DNA of 64,000 nt, from positions 496,001 through 560,000 of the forward strand of contig NZ_CP084090.1 of assembly GCF_020217425.1 (NCBI RefSeq). Reading direction: 5' to 3'. Under the pieces are notes generated by a model. It saw only the letters and a program-made list of their open reading frames with translations. It did no database searches and was not told where the DNA came from. Source of the stretch: Halomicrobium urmianum. GTDB lineage: Archaea; Halobacteriota; Halobacteria; Halobacteriales; Haloarculaceae. The position numbers were made by a program, and so were the translations under genes. Below, one piece after another: positions 26,380-35,753 of the stretch. The number at the start of each line of letters is the position of its first letter. Position 1 is the stretch's first letter.

Positions 26380-27369
26380 ATGGATACGAGCTCCCCGCAT
26401 GATGAACCCATCTATCTACCTATCCTCAGGAACGGCCAAAACGAACGAGAGGTAGTACGAGAGTTCGCCGGCCTCAATCGCTTTGGTGAACTCAGAGATA
26501 AGAAGCTCCTCTATCCACTCCTCGAGATTACGGACACCGAAGACTTCCAAGATCTCCAGGTGTACCAGCAAGCTGGAGACAAGCTGTTCATCGAGTTTCC
26601 GGAGTATCTCGGTGAGCAAGAGAATCATGCCCTGAAAGCGGAGATAGACGATCTTCTTGCCCTCTATGAGGGACAAAGTGAATTCTACCGAGAACACGAA
26701 GACGAGATCGACGTTCCCGTGATTTCTGGCCGTCCGGGCGAAGACCTTCTTGACTCCTACAATCGCGTGAAAGAGCAGTTTGACGAGGTCGCAGTTCGAC
26801 TCCTTCTTTCAGACGAACGTGATAACGGGGAACTTGCAGAAGTGAACGAAATAGGCCTCAAGATCTCGTCTTCTGATCCCATCGTCCTCGACCTCCTCGA
26901 TACAACTAATCTGGAGGAAGGTGGGTACGACTACCTTGACGCACTCGGGGAGATCTTCGCCGAGAATCGCACTATTGTAGCTAACGCGATGAATGTGTAT
27001 CAGGGGGAAGCGTACAACTGGGGACCAGAAATCGCGAGCGAATACGGTTTCGATGGATTCGGTGATTTTGCTGTCGGTGGACGCTACCCACCGATCATTC
27101 CGAACCTACACGAACTCCGGAAGACTTACCGCCAGTACGGCGTCGACGATTTCGAGATCAGAGAGTTCGAGGGCGAGACATATGAAGAAGCCGTACAGGA
27201 GTTAGAAGCTTGGGAGGAGTGGCGACAAGACCACTGCCCCTTCTGTCGGCAGCTCGGATCACGCGACGAAGATTGCACGTCACACGTGGCAAAGCAGGCC
27301 CGTGTAGGACACTACATCCACTCCGTCCTCGAGAACGATCTCGAATGGTTAGCTGAACAGCGAGCCTGA
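26380..27369 (+). CDS. beta-family protein (PF14350-like) with C-terminal zinc cluster
   Basis: 329 residues. The opening YLPILRNGQNEREVVREF and the repeated acidic/aromatic alternation (PLLEITD, VPVISGRPGEDL) resemble the Beta_protein family found in phages, plasmids and genomic islands; this is recognition by eye. C286, C289, C299 and H302 (CPFC, then CTSH) form a likely zinc site close to the end. Function of the family is not established; island location beside a restriction system suggests, but does not prove, a defence or mobile-element role. Convergent with the next gene. Confidence 0.6.
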   Translation: MDTSSPHDEPIYLPILRNGQNEREVVREFAGLNRFGELRDKKLLYPLLEITDTEDFQDLQVYQQAGDKLFIEFPEYLGEQENHALKAEIDDLLALYEGQSEFYREHEDEIDVPVISGRPGEDLLDSYNRVKEQFDEVAVRLLLSDERDNGELAEVNEIGLKISSSDPIVLDLLDTTNLEEGGYDYLDALGEIFAENRTIVANAMNVYQGEAYNWGPEIASEYGFDGFGDFAVGGRYPPIIPNLHELRKTYRQYGVDDFEIREFEGETYEEAVQELEAWEEWRQDHCPFCRQLGSRDEDCTSHVAKQARVGHYIHSVLENDLEWLAEQRA

Positions 27370-27708
27370 TCCACCACAGGATACGAGGACAGCTCCCACT
27401 AATATCTACTTCCAGAGTCGAGAAGCCCTTTCAGGACTTTCCCCCACGGTATGGGTGTACCAATCGTCACTAATCCCGCACCGAAGACAATCATCCAGAA
27501 GCCCGCTTCAGTCTGATTATAGAGCAGCTGATTAGCTCCTGCTATCTCTAAGAGTGAACCAATCAGCCCGAAGGGGCCAGCAATCAAGGTCGCTCCAATG
27601 ATCCCGAGAATCGATACAACATTGGGCAGCGTGGAGATCAATCCAACTACCAGGTCCATTGAAAGCGACGTTGCGGGTTCAGCAGACGGAGCGGCTTCCT
27701 GAGCAGAA

Positions 27709-28638
27709 TGCCTTGTTGAATCCGGTTGCGGTCACTGTTTGATGGAGCGTTCGAGGTTGTAGACGGCGGCGGTGAGCACCAGTTCGCGGAATTCTCGGTA
27801 CCAGGCGCGTGGCCTGACAGCGGAGCCGTATCGACGTTTGATGGCCGAGAAGGCGGTCTCGGCCATCCAGCGCTGCCCGTAGAGCCCGCTGTCCAACCGT
27901 GCGTTGTGTGCGTGGTCGTAGTGGGCGAACAGCCGATGTCTGATGACCGGCCGGACGCCTTCGGCGCGGAGTGCGTCCCGCAGCGACTGATCGTCGTAGC
28001 CTTTGTCGCCGGCGAGACTCTTGATTTTCGTCGTATTTCGGAGCGCGACCCGACGGCCCACCTGAGTATCGTGGGGCCAGTGTGCCGAGCAGTGGACGTC
28101 CAGGACGGCACACGACTCCGTATCGATCAGGGCCGTCGCTTTTAGCGTCCGTATGTGGCGATCCGACCGCGCGATATAGTGGCTGGATGCCGCCTGCCGG
28201 TCGAAGAACGTGGCATCCAGCGCGCCATGATCCCCGGGATCGCAGCGTGCCGCTGACCGCCGGAGCAGCTGACGCCAGACACGCATCGGCGCCCGCTCGA
28301 ACGACCGCCACAGCGTTGAGGGTGCGGGAAACGCCGACCTCGCTAGCCGAAGCAAACCACGAACACGATCCATCTCGCTGGCCCAATCGACGATTTCGCG
28401 GTACGTCGCGTCCATGTGAACCCGCAAGAAATGCAACGTCACGTGCTTCCAGGCAGAAAATCCGTTGCCAGCCGGGTCACTCACCGCCGACGTGGGGCTG
28501 GCGGCACAGCGCTTTTGAGCCAGCGACACTGCCTGTTTAACGAAGCGGAAGAGGGTGCTGGACACATCCGATTCTTCCGCTTCGCTTCTCCCTTCACAGC
28601 GACGCTATCCGCTCGCCGTCTCCGGATTCAACAGAGCA
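27709..28638 (-). mobile_element. complete IS5-type insertion sequence (930 bp)
   Basis: Ends are 17-bp inverted repeats with two mismatches: TGCCTTGTTGAATCCGG at 27709-27725 and TGCTCTGTTGAATCCGG read on the minus strand at 28622-28638. It is flanked by the 8-bp direct repeat GAGCAGAA (27701-27708 and 28639-28646). It carries one transposase gene on the minus strand. Confidence 0.93.
27732..28565 (-). CDS. IS5-family DDE transposase
   Basis: 277 residues with a GTG start. The acidic triad is readable: D117 (GALDATFFD), D187 (LAGDKGYDD) and E236 (AETAFSAIKRRYG), the last with the usual Y/R spacing. The frame is full length with no stop, so the element may be active. Its GC-rich codons differ from the A+T-richer gene it interrupts, consistent with arrival from a host-like genome. 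Confidence 0.93.
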   Translation of the reverse strand: MSSTLFRFVKQAVSLAQKRCAASPTSAVSDPAGNGFSAWKHVTLHFLRVHMDATYREIVDWASEMDRVRGLLRLARSAFPAPSTLWRSFERAPMRVWRQLLRRSAARCDPGDHGALDATFFDRQAASSHYIARSDRHIRTLKATALIDTESCAVLDVHCSAHWPHDTQVGRRVALRNTTKIKSLAGDKGYDDQSLRDALRAEGVRPVIRHRLFAHYDHAHNARLDSGLYGQRWMAETAFSAIKRRYGSAVRPRAWYREFRELVLTAAVYNLERSIKQ

Positions 28639-28646
28639 GAGCAGAA

Positions 28647-28886
28647 CGAACAACGACCCCTCCGACAGTTGCTACTAACGTCAGGACTATCCCTGCAAGA
28701 GCCGCGGCAACCCGCTCTCGAAAACGGTCAAGCATTCCCATGTGCTAATTAAATGGTAATAAGAGAAAACTCCTATGTGCAATCGAAGCACGAGGGAACG
28801 TAGTCTGGAACCTTTCCTGTCAGTTCAGAGGTGTCCTCTCACGCCTCACCGCAGAGCATATAGTAATTGGATGGAACCATCACCAC
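28647..28886. other. start of the split gene and hsdM promoter
   Basis: Holds the N-terminal coding end of the disrupted gene (to 28741, minus strand), its probable A+T-rich promoter (28743-28765) and, for hsdM, a TATA-like CATATAGTAAT at 28857-28867, about 20-30 bases before the hsdM ATG. Confidence 0.55.
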
Positions 28887-30389
28887 ATGCCCGTCTCCTT
28901 GGATGACCTGGAATCTCACCTCTTCAAGTGTGCAGACATAATCCGCGACGCAGTTGATCCGACCGACTACAAGGAGTACATCCTTCCGCTTGTCTACTAC
29001 AAGTCGATCTCCGACGAGTTTGAGGTGCAGTACGAACAGAACGTCGAAGAATACGGCGAGGAATTTGCCCGCCGGGAAAACCTCTACGACATTCCCGTAG
29101 TCCCCGAAGGCTACCTGTGGGACGATCTCCGTGCTGTCAGCGACAACGTTGACCAAGCACTGAATGAGGCTTTCGATGCGCTCACCGAGGAAAACCCGGA
29201 ACTCACGGGCATCTTCCGCGCTGACTACATCGAAGCCGATGCTCTCGATGACGATCGACTCGGGCGGCTGGTCGAACATCTCGACACCTACGACCTTGAC
29301 CGCGGCAGCATCCCCCCGGACATGCTTGGAGAGGCGTACATGGACCTTGTGCGCCACTTCGCGGAGGAAGAAGGGAAGTCCGGTGGACAGTTCTTTACGC
29401 CGCCCCACATCGTCAACCTCTGCGTTCGACTCGTTGACGACTTCGAGGACGGAATGGAGTTCCACGACCCGACCGTTGGATCAGGTGGGATGCTCATCGA
29501 GGCCGCTCGGTACTACCGGGAGGAGCAGGACGGCGACCCCTCGAAGCTGACGTTCACCGGGCAGGAAATCAATCCCGACATTGCCGCGATTGCGAAGATG
29601 AATCTCTCCATCCACGGCCTCGATGGGGAGATCGAGCGCGAGGACTCGCTGCTCGAACCACAGTTTGCTGACGAGGACGAGGGCAAACTGGAACGCTTCG
29701 ACCGGGTACTGGCTAACTTCCCCTTCTCGGCAGATTGGGCCAAGAGTGAGCTTCAGGATGACCCGTTTGACCGCTTCGACTGGCACGAGAAACTTCCGCG
29801 TGCCGACCGAGGCGACTACGCCTTTATCATGCACATGGCGAAGCAGTTGAAGCGTCCCGACGAAGACGGCACGGGTGGGAAGGCGGCTATCGTCATTCCC
29901 CACGGGGTGCTGTTCCGCAAGCACGAGCAACGCTACCGGAAGCCGATGCTGGAGAACGACATGGTCGAAGCCATCGTCGGTCTTCCCGAGAATCTGTTCC
30001 AAAACAATTCGATTCCCTCTGCTGTTCTCGTGTTGAACACGGACAAGCCCGAGGAGCGCAAAGGCGAGGTGCAGTTCATCCACGCTGCCGATGAGGACTT
30101 CTATGAGGAGCTTTCAAACCAGAACGAACTCACCGAAGACGGCCTCAATCACATCGTCACGAACTTTCGCGATTGGGCGACTGAAGAGCGCGTGAGTCGG
30201 ACGGTGTCGCTGGACGAGATTCGAGAGAACGACTACAACCTGAATATTGCACTTTACGTCGATACGACCGAGCCGGAAGAGGATATTGACGTGGAGGAGG
30301 AGCTTGGGAAATTACGCGAGTTGCAGGCGGAGCGTGACGAGATCGAGTCGGAAATGAACCAGCACATGGAGGCGCTGAACTATGAGTGA
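28887..30389 (+). CDS. hsdM: type I restriction-modification methyltransferase subunit HsdM
   Basis: 500 residues. An N-terminal HsdM helical domain (DLESHLFKCADIIRDAVDPT) is followed by GQFFTPPHIV (167-176), SAM-binding DPTVGSGGML (194-203) and the catalytic NFPF motif (277-280), the form of NPPF found in many type I enzymes that make N6-methyladenine. It is the first gene of a four-gene operon; its last codons overlap hsdS by eight bases. The promoter lies about 25 bases upstream. Confidence 0.96.
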   Translation: MPVSLDDLESHLFKCADIIRDAVDPTDYKEYILPLVYYKSISDEFEVQYEQNVEEYGEEFARRENLYDIPVVPEGYLWDDLRAVSDNVDQALNEAFDALTEENPELTGIFRADYIEADALDDDRLGRLVEHLDTYDLDRGSIPPDMLGEAYMDLVRHFAEEEGKSGGQFFTPPHIVNLCVRLVDDFEDGMEFHDPTVGSGGMLIEAARYYREEQDGDPSKLTFTGQEINPDIAAIAKMNLSIHGLDGEIEREDSLLEPQFADEDEGKLERFDRVLANFPFSADWAKSELQDDPFDRFDWHEKLPRADRGDYAFIMHMAKQLKRPDEDGTGGKAAIVIPHGVLFRKHEQRYRKPMLENDMVEAIVGLPENLFQNNSIPSAVLVLNTDKPEERKGEVQFIHAADEDFYEELSNQNELTEDGLNHIVTNFRDWATEERVSRTVSLDEIRENDYNLNIALYVDTTEPEEDIDVEEELGKLRELQAERDEIESEMNQHMEALNYE

Positions 30390-31716
30390 GGAAGCGACTC
30401 TCGACGACTTCGGGGGAGAAGCAGACAATGAAAAGGTCGTTGACGAACATCCTCGGTTTGGTTTCCTTCCCGATGAATGGCGAATCAGTGAGATCTCTGA
30501 AGTGGCCGAAGTTGTCGGTGGGAGTACGCCATCCACCAATAATGAGGACTATTGGGGCGGCGGTATCCCATGGGCTACTCCGACCGACATTACCGGACTT
30601 TCGGGAAATACGATTTCAGAAACTGAGGACACACTCACAGAAGAAGGGCTTGAATCCACATCAACGCACCTCTTGCCCCCGAAATCTGTACTAATGACTT
30701 CGCGGGCTACAATTGGAAAGTGTGCTGTCAATACTGTTGAGATGGCCACCAATCAGGGGTTTAAGAGCCTTGTCCCGAGTGAAGAGGTTGAACCTTGGTA
30801 TCTGCACTATAGAATGCTTGACACCGCACCTTTTCTAAATAGTCTCGGGTCAGGCAGTACCTTCGATGAAGTGAGTAAGACGGAGGTTCAGTCGGTCGAT
30901 ATTCCAATTCCGCCACTCGAGGAACAGCGCAAAATCGCCACCGTACTCTACACAGTAGATAGGGCGATCGAAAAGACAGAGGAGATAGTTGAGCAGGCCA
31001 CGCGTGTCCGGAAAGGATTACACCAGACACTTTTCCGGGAATGGTCTGAAGAAACGAATAAAGACCCTCTCGCCGGGGAATATCCAGCAGATTGGGAACT
31101 GAAGACATTATCTGATGTTGTTACTGTTACCGATGCAGAACACTTCACTCCAGATTACGTTGAATCCGGCATTCCTGTCTTGCGTCCCGGCGATCTGACT
31201 CCGGGAAGGATAAGTCTTGAAAATGTCGAGAAGCAAGTTGATGAAGAAACTTATGAGGAATTAACAAATCGATATACCCCCACCAGCGACGATATTGTCT
31301 ATAGTAGAAGCCAGAACTTTGCGGTGGCCAGTCAGATAATTGAAGACGAGCGATACTGTCTTGGCCAAGATATGGTCGTCATTGAACCAGAAGAACTTAA
31401 CGCGACATTCTTACTTCACCTTCTGAATTCCCCTGTCGTTAGAAATCAAGCGATTCGTCGTTCGACTGGTTCGACATTCAGTAGAGTGAACCTCGGAGAT
31501 ATTCGCTCTTATAGAGTGCCTATCCCCTCCAATGAAGTTCAGAGAACAATTGCGGGTGTTATCGCCAAAGCAGAAGAGCGAATTCGCATTGAGAAGGAAA
31601 TCGAAAACCAGTTGAACTGTCTCAGACGCGGTCTAATGCAAGACCTCCTCTCGGGAACAATCCGAACGACCGACACTAACATAGAGGTTCCCGAGGAAAT
31701 CACACAGCATGGTTAG
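30382..31716 (+). CDS. hsdS: type I restriction-modification specificity subunit HsdS
   Basis: 444 residues with two target-recognition domains, the first opening near EISEVAEVVGGSTPSTNN and the second near LKTLSDVVTVTDAEHFT, each followed by a conserved helix (IPPLEEQRKIATVLYTVDRA and PSNEVQRTIAGVIAKAEERI). It determines the bipartite DNA target of the complex. Codon use is clearly richer in A+T than in hsdM and hsdR on either side, as expected if this specificity gene has been exchanged on its own. It overlaps hsdR by eight bases. Confidence 0.95.
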   Translation: MSEEATLDDFGGEADNEKVVDEHPRFGFLPDEWRISEISEVAEVVGGSTPSTNNEDYWGGGIPWATPTDITGLSGNTISETEDTLTEEGLESTSTHLLPPKSVLMTSRATIGKCAVNTVEMATNQGFKSLVPSEEVEPWYLHYRMLDTAPFLNSLGSGSTFDEVSKTEVQSVDIPIPPLEEQRKIATVLYTVDRAIEKTEEIVEQATRVRKGLHQTLFREWSEETNKDPLAGEYPADWELKTLSDVVTVTDAEHFTPDYVESGIPVLRPGDLTPGRISLENVEKQVDEETYEELTNRYTPTSDDIVYSRSQNFAVASQIIEDERYCLGQDMVVIEPEELNATFLLHLLNSPVVRNQAIRRSTGSTFSRVNLGDIRSYRVPIPSNEVQRTIAGVIAKAEERIRIEKEIENQLNCLRRGLMQDLLSGTIRTTDTNIEVPEEITQHG

Positions 31717-34666
31717 TACCCCATCCGAATACGGCGTCGAACGCTCGCTTCTTTCGTGGCTCGACGGCGTCGGATGGGAAACCCACGGACAAGACGGCGA
31801 CCGTGGCGCAAACGTCCTCGATGACGCCTACGAGCGCGACAGCCATGAAGTCCTCTACTGGTACCTCCTTGCCGAGCAGGTCGTCGCACTCAACGACGCC
31901 GTTACCGAGGACAACGTCGAGAAGTTCATCTCCTCGTTGAAGCGCGACCTCGATGCGGAGAACCTCATGAACGGCAACCGGGCGTTCCACCAACTGCTCA
32001 CCAAAGGCAAGACTTTCTCCGTCCAGCGCGACGACGGCACAACTGAGACGATCTACGTTGACCTGATAGACTACGAGAACCCCGAGAACAACCGCTTCCA
32101 CGCCGTCAATCAGTTCTCCGTTTCACGCGAGACGACCATCCGCCCGGACGTGTCCCTATTCGTCAACGGGATTCCGCTGGTGACGATGGAACTCAAGAGC
32201 CAGGCACAGGATAACGACTGGCACGACGCCGTCAGCGACCTACTGGCCTATCAGGACGACGTTCCCCACCTGTTCGTCCCCGGCTTGTTCAACGTCGCCG
32301 CCGACACAATGGAACTCCGCTACGGTGCGGTCGGCGCTCCCCGTGAGTTCTACGAACCGTGGAACGATGCCCCCGCAAAGTACGAGGACGACAACGAGAT
32401 GCGGCAGGCGTTGAAGGCGCTGTGCAACCCCAGCACCATCCTTGATCTGTTGAAGAACTTCGTCTTCTACGAGCGGCGGGCTGGCGGTGATGCAAAGATC
32501 GTCCCGCGGTACATGCAGTACTACGCGGTGAATCGCATCCTTGACCGCGTCCATCGGGGCGAACACAAGCGCGGCCTCATCTGGCACACCCAAGGGTCGG
32601 GGAAGTCTTTCACGATGCTCTACGCCGCCGAGAACCTGTTGAAACGCGACGTAGCCCGGAACCCGCAGGTCTTCATCATCGTCGATACGGACAAGCTCAA
32701 CAGCCAGATGCGTGACCAGCTGGCGAATCTCTCGCTGGAGCAGTGGACAGAAGCGGAGAGTATCAACCACCTGGAAGAACTCATAGAGCGAGGTCAGAGC
32801 GAGCTGGTCCTCACGACCATCCAGAAGTTCGAGAACGTAGAACCGAACGTACAGGGTCACGACGAGGTCATCGTCATGTCCGACGAGGCCCACCGCTTTA
32901 TGGAAGCCGACCTCGGAAGCCGCCTCAATGCGGCCTTACCCGACTGTTACCACTTCGGGTTCACCGGGACGCCTGTTCGAGAGGGGGAACGCCACGAAGA
33001 CCGAAACACGTTCCGCGAGTTCTCGCCCGACGGAGAGGACTATCTGCATCGCTACTCCGTGAAGCAAGGCATCGAAGACGGCCTGATTCTGCCCGTGTAC
33101 TTCACGCTCCGCCATGAGATGGAGTGGGAGATTGACGAGGCAGGATTGGACGAGGAGTTCGAGAAGGAGTTCCGTGGCATGACGACTGACGAGAAGCTGG
33201 AGTTCATCCGCGACAACGTGAACGCGACAACGCTCGCGGAGATCGAACCACGGGTTGAACGCGCCGTCGATGAAATTGACCACCACTACGACGAACACGT
33301 TGCGCCGAACGGCTGGAAGGGAATGGTCGTTACGCCGAGTCGTCGGTCGGCGGCCATGTACGGGGAACGTCTCATCGAGCAGCGTGGTGAGGACGAGGTA
33401 GAAGTTCTCTACACCGCGACCAAGGGCGACCCTGAGCTGATTCAGCAGTTCCACACGGATTCAGAGGAGCGAGACAGCATCATCCAGGACTTCAAGAAGG
33501 AAGACGAGCCGAAGCTTCTGGTGGTACACAACATGCTCCTGACGGGCTTCGACGCTCCCGTGCTGAAGACGATGTATCTCGACCGGAACCTGAAGAACCA
33601 CAACCTCATGCAGGCCATCGCCCGGACGAACCGCCCCGCCGAGGGGAAGGAGAACGGGGAGATCGTGGACTTCCAGGGCGTGTTCGAGAACATCGACGAG
33701 GCGCTGGAGTACGACGCCGAGACGAAAGCATACGCCGCCCGCGACAAGGACGAGCTGTTCGACGATCTCGTTGACCAAGTCGAGTCGGTGCTGGAGATTT
33801 TCGACGGGGTTCCGAAGACCGACAGCCAAGAGGCGACCTACGAGGCCGTCAACCGAGTCAGTACCCATCCCGAAAGACGCGAGTTCAAGCAGGGCTTCCG
33901 TCACCTTCAGAATCTCTACGAGGCCGTTGCACCGGATGGCCGTCTCGTGAGCGAGGGCATCGAGCAGAAATACAAGTGGCTGAGTCGGATTCACGTCGCG
34001 TTCAAGCGCACCACGTCTGGAGAGGACGACCCCGAGGAGGATATGCGTGAGAAGACGCGAGACATTATCAGCAACAACGTCGAAATCACGGAAATCAAGC
34101 GGGACTTCCCGACGTACAAGCTCGGGGAAGAATACCTCGAAGACGTCGAAGGACTTGACAATCCCGGCGTGAAGGCATCGCAGATCGCCCACGCGACGAG
34201 GGAACATCTCCATCCGCGAGAGAACCAGAACCCTCGGTACAAGCGGCTGAGTGAGCGCGTAACCGACATAGTCGAACGCTGGCAAGGTGACGAGATTAGC
34301 GACCCCGATGCAGTCGAAGCCCTGAGGTCAGTCGAGGAGGAGATTCTGGAGGTTGAGGAGGAAGCTGAGGAGCAGGGGATGGACGACGCCGAGTTTGCCA
34401 TCTATACGCATCTCACAGAGGAGACGCCGGACGCGATTGAATCCGAGGAACAAGCGGAGGAAGTGGCTGAGGAGATCGTCTCTCAGTTCCGCGACCGCGT
34501 TGACCGTGGCTATACCGGCTGGAAGACGAACCAGCAGACTATCTCCGAAATTGAGCGCATCCTGCTGGATGTACTGGTAGTCGAAAACGACCTCGGCCAC
34601 CTGATTCAGGAGGACGACGAGTTCGTTGATGCGATTCGGAACTACCTGATTCAGAACAATGGCTAA
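31709..34666 (+). CDS. hsdR: type I restriction endonuclease/translocase subunit HsdR
   Basis: 985 residues. The nuclease site is RPDVSLFV-x7-MELKSQ (D147, E161, K163). Motor motifs are Walker A TQGSGKS (294-300), DEAH (392-395) and HFGFTGTPV. The C-terminal coiled region of about 350 residues docks to HsdM/HsdS. The gene looks intact, so restriction activity is expected. It overlaps hsdS and the following metalloprotease gene by eight bases each. Confidence 0.96.
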   Translation: MVSTPSEYGVERSLLSWLDGVGWETHGQDGDRGANVLDDAYERDSHEVLYWYLLAEQVVALNDAVTEDNVEKFISSLKRDLDAENLMNGNRAFHQLLTKGKTFSVQRDDGTTETIYVDLIDYENPENNRFHAVNQFSVSRETTIRPDVSLFVNGIPLVTMELKSQAQDNDWHDAVSDLLAYQDDVPHLFVPGLFNVAADTMELRYGAVGAPREFYEPWNDAPAKYEDDNEMRQALKALCNPSTILDLLKNFVFYERRAGGDAKIVPRYMQYYAVNRILDRVHRGEHKRGLIWHTQGSGKSFTMLYAAENLLKRDVARNPQVFIIVDTDKLNSQMRDQLANLSLEQWTEAESINHLEELIERGQSELVLTTIQKFENVEPNVQGHDEVIVMSDEAHRFMEADLGSRLNAALPDCYHFGFTGTPVREGERHEDRNTFREFSPDGEDYLHRYSVKQGIEDGLILPVYFTLRHEMEWEIDEAGLDEEFEKEFRGMTTDEKLEFIRDNVNATTLAEIEPRVERAVDEIDHHYDEHVAPNGWKGMVVTPSRRSAAMYGERLIEQRGEDEVEVLYTATKGDPELIQQFHTDSEERDSIIQDFKKEDEPKLLVVHNMLLTGFDAPVLKTMYLDRNLKNHNLMQAIARTNRPAEGKENGEIVDFQGVFENIDEALEYDAETKAYAARDKDELFDDLVDQVESVLEIFDGVPKTDSQEATYEAVNRVSTHPERREFKQGFRHLQNLYEAVAPDGRLVSEGIEQKYKWLSRIHVAFKRTTSGEDDPEEDMREKTRDIISNNVEITEIKRDFPTYKLGEEYLEDVEGLDNPGVKASQIAHATREHLHPRENQNPRYKRLSERVTDIVERWQGDEISDPDAVEALRSVEEEILEVEEEAEEQGMDDAEFAIYTHLTEETPDAIESEEQAEEVAEEIVSQFRDRVDRGYTGWKTNQQTISEIERILLDVLVVENDLGHLIQEDDEFVDAIRNYLIQNNG

Positions 34667-35381
34667 GTCCCAATCCAACGAGATCGACCTGTTGGGCAAC
34701 ACCATTGAGTACGAGGTACGCCATAGTACAGACGCCACGAAACCCCGAATCGATGTGGATATTCACGGTGTCAAAGTCGTCTTGCCTGAGTCCGAGGGGG
34801 AAGCACCGACGGAACTCCTCAGAGACAACGCCGCATGGGTAGTCGAGAAGACCCGAGAGTACGACAGGTATCGTGAACAAGCCCCCAAACGTCGTTTCGA
34901 GGAGGGCGAATTCTTCCCGTACCTCGGTAAGCCGCACGAAGTCGTTGTTGAGCAGCGGCCTTCATCGAGTGTCGTTGATGGCAAGCTCCGACTCTCAGAA
35001 TGGCACGTTGAAGATACTTCGATTGAGCGGGGACTTGAGACGCTATACCGTCGAAATGCTCGACAGCGGTTCAAGCGGCGAGCAGATCACTTCGCGGAGA
35101 AGATGGGTGTCGAGTACGACCAGATCGAGATTCGGAACCAACGCACACGGTGGGGAAGCTGTTCGACGAATGGAACACTTGGGTTGAACTGGCGGCTGAT
35201 GATGGCCCCACCGGAAATTATCGACTACATCATCGTCCACGAACTCGCACACCTCAGAGAGGCGAATCACAGCTCCGCGTTCTGGTCGCTGGTCGCAGAG
35301 TATGATCCGGAGTACGAGTCACATGCAGAGTGGTTAGTCGAAAACAGCGCGAGGTTGATTTTCTCGAAAGATGATCTCTAA
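34659..35381 (+). CDS. YgjP/DUF45-type zinc metalloprotease linked to the restriction system
   Basis: 240 residues. The zinc motif HELAHLREANH (H194, E195, H198, H204) and the preceding RTRWGSCS (163-170) are those of COG1451, a WSS/SprT-like minigluzincin family. It overlaps hsdR by eight bases, so it is co-translated with the restriction enzyme. COG1451 genes often lie beside type I systems; the role there is unproven. Degrading DNA-bound or unassembled HsdR is one idea, by analogy with proteolytic control of type I enzymes. Confidence 0.92.
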   Translation: MAKSQSNEIDLLGNTIEYEVRHSTDATKPRIDVDIHGVKVVLPESEGEAPTELLRDNAAWVVEKTREYDRYREQAPKRRFEEGEFFPYLGKPHEVVVEQRPSSSVVDGKLRLSEWHVEDTSIERGLETLYRRNARQRFKRRADHFAEKMGVEYDQIEIRNQRTRWGSCSTNGTLGLNWRLMMAPPEIIDYIIVHELAHLREANHSSAFWSLVAEYDPEYESHAEWLVENSARLIFSKDDL

Positions 35382-35394
35382 GGTGGAAAGCTAC

Positions 35395-35622
35395 CTACTT
35401 GATCGGCGGACGAAGGTCACGCCAGCGAAGATCGATTGTCTTCCCGCCATTAATTTCTACGCGGAACAGTAGACTATCGCGCTCATCTCCCGTTGACTTC
35501 CCGGCATCGTCTTCTAAGATAGCTACGATAGTTCCATGTTCGCCGTGGAACTCGTCGTGATCAGGATCGGTCTCGTCGGGAATGTCAATTCGGACGCGGT
35601 CGCCTTCCTCGAAGGAGGGCAT
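35395..35622 (-). CDS. small acidic SH3/KOW-like protein
   Basis: 75 residues: FEEGDRVRIDIPDETDPDHD at the start and HGTIVAILEDD resemble the compact beta-barrel proteins that carry KOW-like or SH3-like motifs in haloarchaea. It ends DLRWRDLRPPIK. It faces the restriction operon (13 bases between stops). Exact function unknown; nucleic-acid or protein binding is likely for the fold. Confidence 0.7.
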   Translation of the reverse strand: MPSFEEGDRVRIDIPDETDPDHDEFHGEHGTIVAILEDDAGKSTGDERDSLLFRVEINGGKTIDLRWRDLRPPIK

Positions 35623-35749
35623 CTAAGGAGGAAGGTTTACCGCCTGCTGCTTCAGTCTGTCTCCTCGTCGTCTGTTTCTCGAACAACCATACGTCGCCGA
35701 CGTCATCGCGCTGGAGACAGGACTTGTTTACCTTCAAAGTAACAGACAT
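35585..35749 (-). CDS. possible 54-residue micro-protein
   Basis: An ATG frame starting five bases after the stop of the Cys-rich micro-gene: MSVTLKVNKSCLQRDDVGDV, then WLFEKQTTRRQTEAAGG. The N-terminal 35 residues read like a real protein; the C-terminal 15 overlap the start of the 75-residue gene in another frame. It may be a genuine middle cistron of a three-gene minus-strand unit, or a decayed gene. No family recognised. Confidence 0.35.
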   Translation of the reverse strand: MSVTLKVNKSCLQRDDVGDVWLFEKQTTRRQTEAAGGKPSSLDALLRGRRPRPN

Positions 35750-35753
35750 TGGA

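Larger units (their letters stand above)
27399..28741 (-). pseudogene. small membrane-protein gene split by an insertion sequence
   Basis: Two halves flank the IS. The N-terminal part reads from ATG 28741 to the IS (MGMLDRFRERVAAALAGIVL, then LVATVGGVVVRSA) and the C-terminal part from the IS to stop 27399. Removing the IS and one copy of its 8-bp target duplication joins them in frame (VVRSA-QEAAPSAEPATSLSMD), giving 134 residues with about four hydrophobic segments. An 86-residue piece could still be made from ATG 27659. The family is not recognised; small size and segments recall holin-like or immunity membrane proteins, which is only a guess. Confidence 0.8.
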
